This document shows, piece by piece, positions 60,241 through 64,000 of a DNA stretch of 64,000 nucleotides. Under the pieces are notes generated by a model that worked only from the letters and a program-made list of their open reading frames with translations, was not told the DNA's origin and made no database searches. The DNA comes from Lucifuga dentata. Its lineage: Eukaryota; Chordata; Actinopteri; Ophidiiformes; Bythitidae. Position 1 is the stretch's first letter. Each line of letters begins with the position of its first letter. The stretch lies in NCBI GenBank assembly GCA_014773175.1, contig VXCM01000257.1:248001-312000 (forward strand), read 5' to 3'. The position numbers were made by a program, and so were the translations under genes.

Positions 60241-60513
60241 GCTAACTTGCTTTAAATGTACTTGTCTAAAGTTGAAGACTGGTTATTTTAAGTATCATCC
60301 AGAAGTCACTTGTTATCTTAAAGTAATGTTTTTCCTTAAGTTGACAAATAGTGGTGGGAATTCATCCCAAAACAATAACTTGCAGAGTATCTTTAATGTG
60401 AAATTCTAGCATTAGCTTTAGCATTAACTCTCTTTGGACTGAAAGTCTACTTTACATTTTCACTTGTTTCAGTTCTTGTTCTGTGTAGGATCCTGTAAAG
60501 AAAAGGACCCCAA

Positions 60514-60586
60514 ACTCCTGTAATGTATCATGGTAACACATCCATCCTGTCAGGTGGAAGTACCAGGTTCAAGTCCTGGCAGGAGT
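60514..60586 (+). tRNA. tRNA-Asp(GTC)-like sequence, probably a pseudogene or SINE-type relic
   Basis: The 73-nt stretch folds as a cloverleaf. Acceptor arms ACTCCTG and CAGGAGT pair fully. The T arm is CCAGG-TTCAAGT-CCTGG with a perfect 5-bp stem and the box-B-like GGTTCAAGTCC. D arm ATGT/ACAT pairs. The anticodon arm CCATC/GGTGG encloses CTGTCA, which contains GTC. The loop has 6 rather than 7 nt and the base between D and anticodon arms is missing, so it is probably not a functional tRNA. No immediate T4 terminator follows. Confidence 0.45.
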
Positions 60587-60654
60587 TTGTNTCATGGTAA
60601 CACATCCATCCTGTCAGGTGGAAGTACCAGGTTCAAGTCCTGGCAGGAGTTTGT
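60528..60654. repeat. 63-bp exact duplication around a single N
   Basis: 60528-60590 and 60592-60654 are identical and separated by N at 60591. The second copy repeats the tRNA-like sequence without its 5' acceptor arm. Probable assembly artefact. Confidence 0.93.
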
Positions 60655-63200
60655 CTGTATTTATTTGCCTGTCTTTAACAACTCAGGATATTCACTCCGT
60701 GACCCAAAATACACTTACATTTGAATCCCTAAAATATGATCATCTTGTGATTTATTCTAAAGAAATGTGGTTTGGAATTGCTGGCTCTTGCCCATTCTAT
60801 GTAAAGAACAAATCCCCCAAACATAGCTAAAAGAACCAAGTTTCAGATGTTATCATTAAAATATGGTATTTTCCAGTCATTAAACTGCAGAAATTGACCT
60901 TCCTTTGGATTTACAATTTCACTTCATTATATCAAAAGGTACTCAGGAGCATTTCAGAGGTTTCCAAAATAATTTATCACATGGTGATACAAAGACACGG
61001 AAAGTTTTTCAAATCGGGTTAATTTCTTCTTCAAGAAGAAATTGAAAAGACAAGTTCAGATCCATTTCAACACAAGCTGCACTTTATTAGCAATCCACTT
61101 TAAAATATTTCCCATGTTCCTACACGATCATTAGTTTGAAGATGAACACACCAGGTCATGGTGAGTTGATGATGTTACCAAAGCAGGTAAAGATTAATTT
61201 TGTATTTGACAGCTGATGGAGTTTCAAATTAATTGTGAAGCCATAAGAAATAAGATAAAACACACTTTTTGATTTATGTGTAAAAAATGTTCAGAATCTC
61301 AAGCAAGTTTCTTTCTTTCTTTCTTTCTTTTTTATTTTTTTAATAGCGTGCTGGAATGAACTGAAATCAATTGCAGTCTAGAAGGTAGGAAAAACAAATA
61401 TTTGATATATATCAAATATTTACCACTCCAGTAGGATGTTTTAAACAATTGGCAGTAATGTAACGTATGCAAGTTGTATATATTGGGCTCAAACATGCAA
61501 AATCACCAGTGCTGTCCTTTAAAGTTGCTTGAATTTTAACAAAATCTTAATTTTTCAGTTTAACTCTGGACAATGCTAAGTGCTGCAAAGCACATAATAT
61601 AATCTTGGAATAATTATCATGCATTATTGCATGCATGATATACAGGACACATACTGTCATACTGTAGTCTTAATATTATTATAGACAAAAAATTCTTCTG
61701 GATAGATTTTCGGCACATAACTAGTCCTGCAGCTTTTGTCACACACACGTAAAACACATCAAAACATGCGGTCCAATGGGGATCAATGTGTTATGACTTT
61801 TGTTACTGATACGAGCAGATTTCATTAAAATCACGAAAAACAAGCTTTTTCCCATAGAAAATGAATGGGAGAGCCATTTCAATTCGTAACTACTCTCATA
61901 CGATTGGGCCCAGCCCCACGTATCGTACATTATAATGTGTGGCCCGATACACAGAGGTGTGTGTCTATGATGCTGGTTTTTTNTTTTTTTTTTTTTTTTT
62001 TTTTTTTTTGTAACAATATGGACATTTAGTGGTATGTTTAGCCAGTAGTGAATGATTGCCAAAAAAAAGTATCATCATCTACTTTTCAGTGTGTTTTTGT
62101 ATTGGGAAGTACTGTGTCTGGCGAATTGTAAGTCCACATAATGAGACATTTGATTTTGACCTTTACAAGCTGTTGGAAGACATTTCTATGCAGTATATCT
62201 TAATTTAGTTATGTATTTGAAATGGTTTCTGGCACTTATTCTAGGTAAAGTACTGCTATTGAGACACTCTTCCAAATCTAAAAAAAAAAAAAAANAAAAA
62301 AAAAAAAAAGCAATCCAGTGTTTGTCCTTCAGTTACTGTCAGATGGCTGTTTTTTAAAATTGCATTTAGTTTTTAGTGTTTTAGCTCTTGTGCACAAACT
62401 GTGCAATATGTGCAACACAGATTATATTTCAACAGGATCATAAACCATACAAGGAACCAATAAGAAATCAGTGAGGGTAACGGCAATGTTCCTGTGAAAA
62501 AAAATTCCTACTGACAAGGAAAAAGCAGAGCAAAAGGAGAACAGCATTAGCTTTTTGTTTTTGTTTCTAATTAAAAAATAAATAAATAAATAAACAGATG
62601 GAACAAGATATCCTTCAAAAGCTATAAAGGCGTTGTACTATTTGTAGATTTTAGTAGCATATTCAGTGAAAAGTCTTAAAATTTCTAAATTACAACTAAT
62701 AATTAAAATGAACCTTAAATATTGTTGAAATGGATCTGTAATTGTCTTTTCAATCTCAGTTCTCTGTGAAGAAGCAATTAACCTGATTGAAAATACTGTT
62801 TGTGAAAAATACAACTAAATCAATGCTTGACAAAATAAATAAATAAATAAATAAAAAAAGGCTAAATGGCTAAATATTATGATACAAAACCAGTGATGGC
62901 AATAGCATGGCATTTTTGGACACTTCATACTGTAACATACATTTTATTTATAGCTTGTTACACAGAAGCTATTTCAGGGTTATTTCACTGGATAGGTTGA
63001 CAGTGAAGCTGGGTAGGAAGAATTCTTGCTTATGTGCTTTGATGAGTTCACATAAAATGTGTTACTTGGGCAGAGGTTCACCATTCTCTGAGTTCAGAGG
63101 ATCAAAACCAGGCCCAGATATTTTCCTGGTCCTCTTTCTCTAAATCTCTGCATGCATGATGGGTCCCTGGCAGATAAGAGCAGCTGCAGAAGAATCAGTT
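60655..63200. other. Intergenic AT-rich sequence
   Basis: It contains poly(T) with N at 61983, poly(A) with N at 62295, AAAT runs near 62576 and 62836, a TTTC run near 61311 and a TTAA-family right half. No gene recognised. Confidence 0.6.
61335..61522 (-). mobile_element. TTAA-flanked family, right half only
   Basis: Starts in the internal block (GTGCTGGAATGAACTGAAAT) and ends GGGCTCAAACATGCAAAATC then GTCCTTTAA. It includes a perfect 26-bp palindrome at 61396-61421 not present in other copies. Confidence 0.65.
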
Positions 63201-63209
63201 TAGAACATC

Positions 63210-63660
63210 CATCATTCCATTCTCTATACTCGCTTATCCTGTGCTGTGTCTTGGAGAGTTGGAGTCCATCCCAGAGGTCATTAAACTAGAGGCAGGGTAC
63301 ACACTGGACAGGTTGCCAGGCCATCACAGGGCTAAGACACAGACAGATAAACTCACATTCACACTTACAGGCAATTTAGATTTTTTTTTTTTTAATTCAC
63401 CTNACAGACAGATAAACTCACATTCACACTTACAGGCAATTTAGATTTTTTTTTTTTTAATTCACCTTATCTGTATGTCTTTGAAAGTGGAAGGAAACCA
63501 GAGCACCCAAAGAAACCAAATGGAGACATGAGAGCATGCAAATTCCACACGGAAAAGCCCCATTGCATTCAAACCTTTGACTATCTTGCTGTTTTTTTAG
63601 CGACCAAGCCACCATGCTCCAAACCCAAGACTTTGTTGCTGTGAAGCAGCACAGCTAACC
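63210..63660 (+). mobile_element. Widespread teleost interspersed repeat, long copy
   Basis: The order TATACTCGCTTATCCTGTGC, GGCAGGGTACACACTGGACA, GTTGCCAGGCCATCACAGGG, ACAGGCAATTTAGA, GTCTTTGAAAGTGGAAGGAA and GCATGCAAATTCCACACGG is that of a repeat family found in very many fish genomes. A 64-bp part (63339-63402) is duplicated exactly at 63404-63467 around an N. Class not certain. Confidence 0.75.
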
Positions 63661-64000
63661 ACTGCTTGATTGTACTGCCTTCAATTTGGAATAATAAAGA
63701 ATGTTTAGTTTCATTTACAAATATCAAAATATACAAAAACAAAGCAAAAAAAAAAACAAAAGCCTGTTGCCCCATCGCCACATTGCTGGTGCAGCTAGAC
63801 AGAAAAGAAGAATGATGAAATTAGTGTATGTGCGTGATATATGTAGGCCTGTTCTAGAAAAAGACAGGAAGTGGAGTTGTGAGTAACGTTCGAAAAGTGA
63901 TCAGCGGGGTGCAACAGAACGTTTGTTCATGAGCTTTGTCTGTAACTTAATGAGAACTTTAGTTCCACTTGAGTGACTCCAGAGGAAAGCATCATCACAC

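Overview
The window reads as nuclear DNA of a teleost fish. It is AT-rich and gene-poor, with dense (CA)n, (GA)n and AAAT microsatellites. It carries a recent RTE-type LINE insertion, decayed Tc1 transposons, a family of about 550-bp TTAA-flanked inverted-repeat elements, and an interspersed repeat (63.2-63.7 kb) of a kind very common in teleost genomes. There is no bacterial, phage or CRISPR content. Species cannot be named from this sequence.

The only host protein gene I can support is the 5' part of a testican (SPOCK) gene on the minus strand, best matched to SPOCK1. Reading right to left: a GC-rich promoter with a (GA)n tract at about 56.0-56.2 kb; a 5'-UTR exon at 55806-about 55983; the start-codon exon at 55173-55310 (signal peptide plus the conserved N-terminal testican segment); a 42-kb intron; exon 3 at 12896-12941 (DDYF...LDQ); and a probable 81-nt phase 1-1 exon at 3369-3449. 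The next conserved exon, which should begin with the ALDP-type segment, is not here and should lie beyond the left edge.

Inside the 42-kb intron I see a 9-nt microexon candidate (14745-14753) encoding Glu-Ala-Glu in phase 0. It sits at the position where, from memory, SPOCK3 carries Glu-Val-Glu. There is also a fused acceptor/donor site at 38655/38656 that looks like a recursive splice site. These two are the most interesting host signals.

Mobile DNA by region: Tc1 transposase pseudogene (7.6-8.0 kb); hAT-like non-autonomous element (16.2-17.0 kb); 5'-truncated RTE LINE with an intact 3' reading frame and perfect 21-bp target-site duplications (24.3-26.1 kb); L2/CR1-like LINE relic (33.1-33.5 kb); TTAA-flanked family copies at 6.3, 9.1, 31.6, 39.5, 40.9, 51.4 and 61.4 kb; and a Tc1 derivative that looks like two 3' halves fused head to head (46.8-47.6 kb). 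To the right of the gene, 57.9-60.2 kb holds a diverged long-unit repeat interrupted by a poly(A)-tailed retro-insertion with 19-bp duplications, followed by a tRNA-Asp-like sequence at 60.5 kb. Several single-N positions are flanked by exact duplicates of 63-67 bp and look like assembly joins rather than biology.
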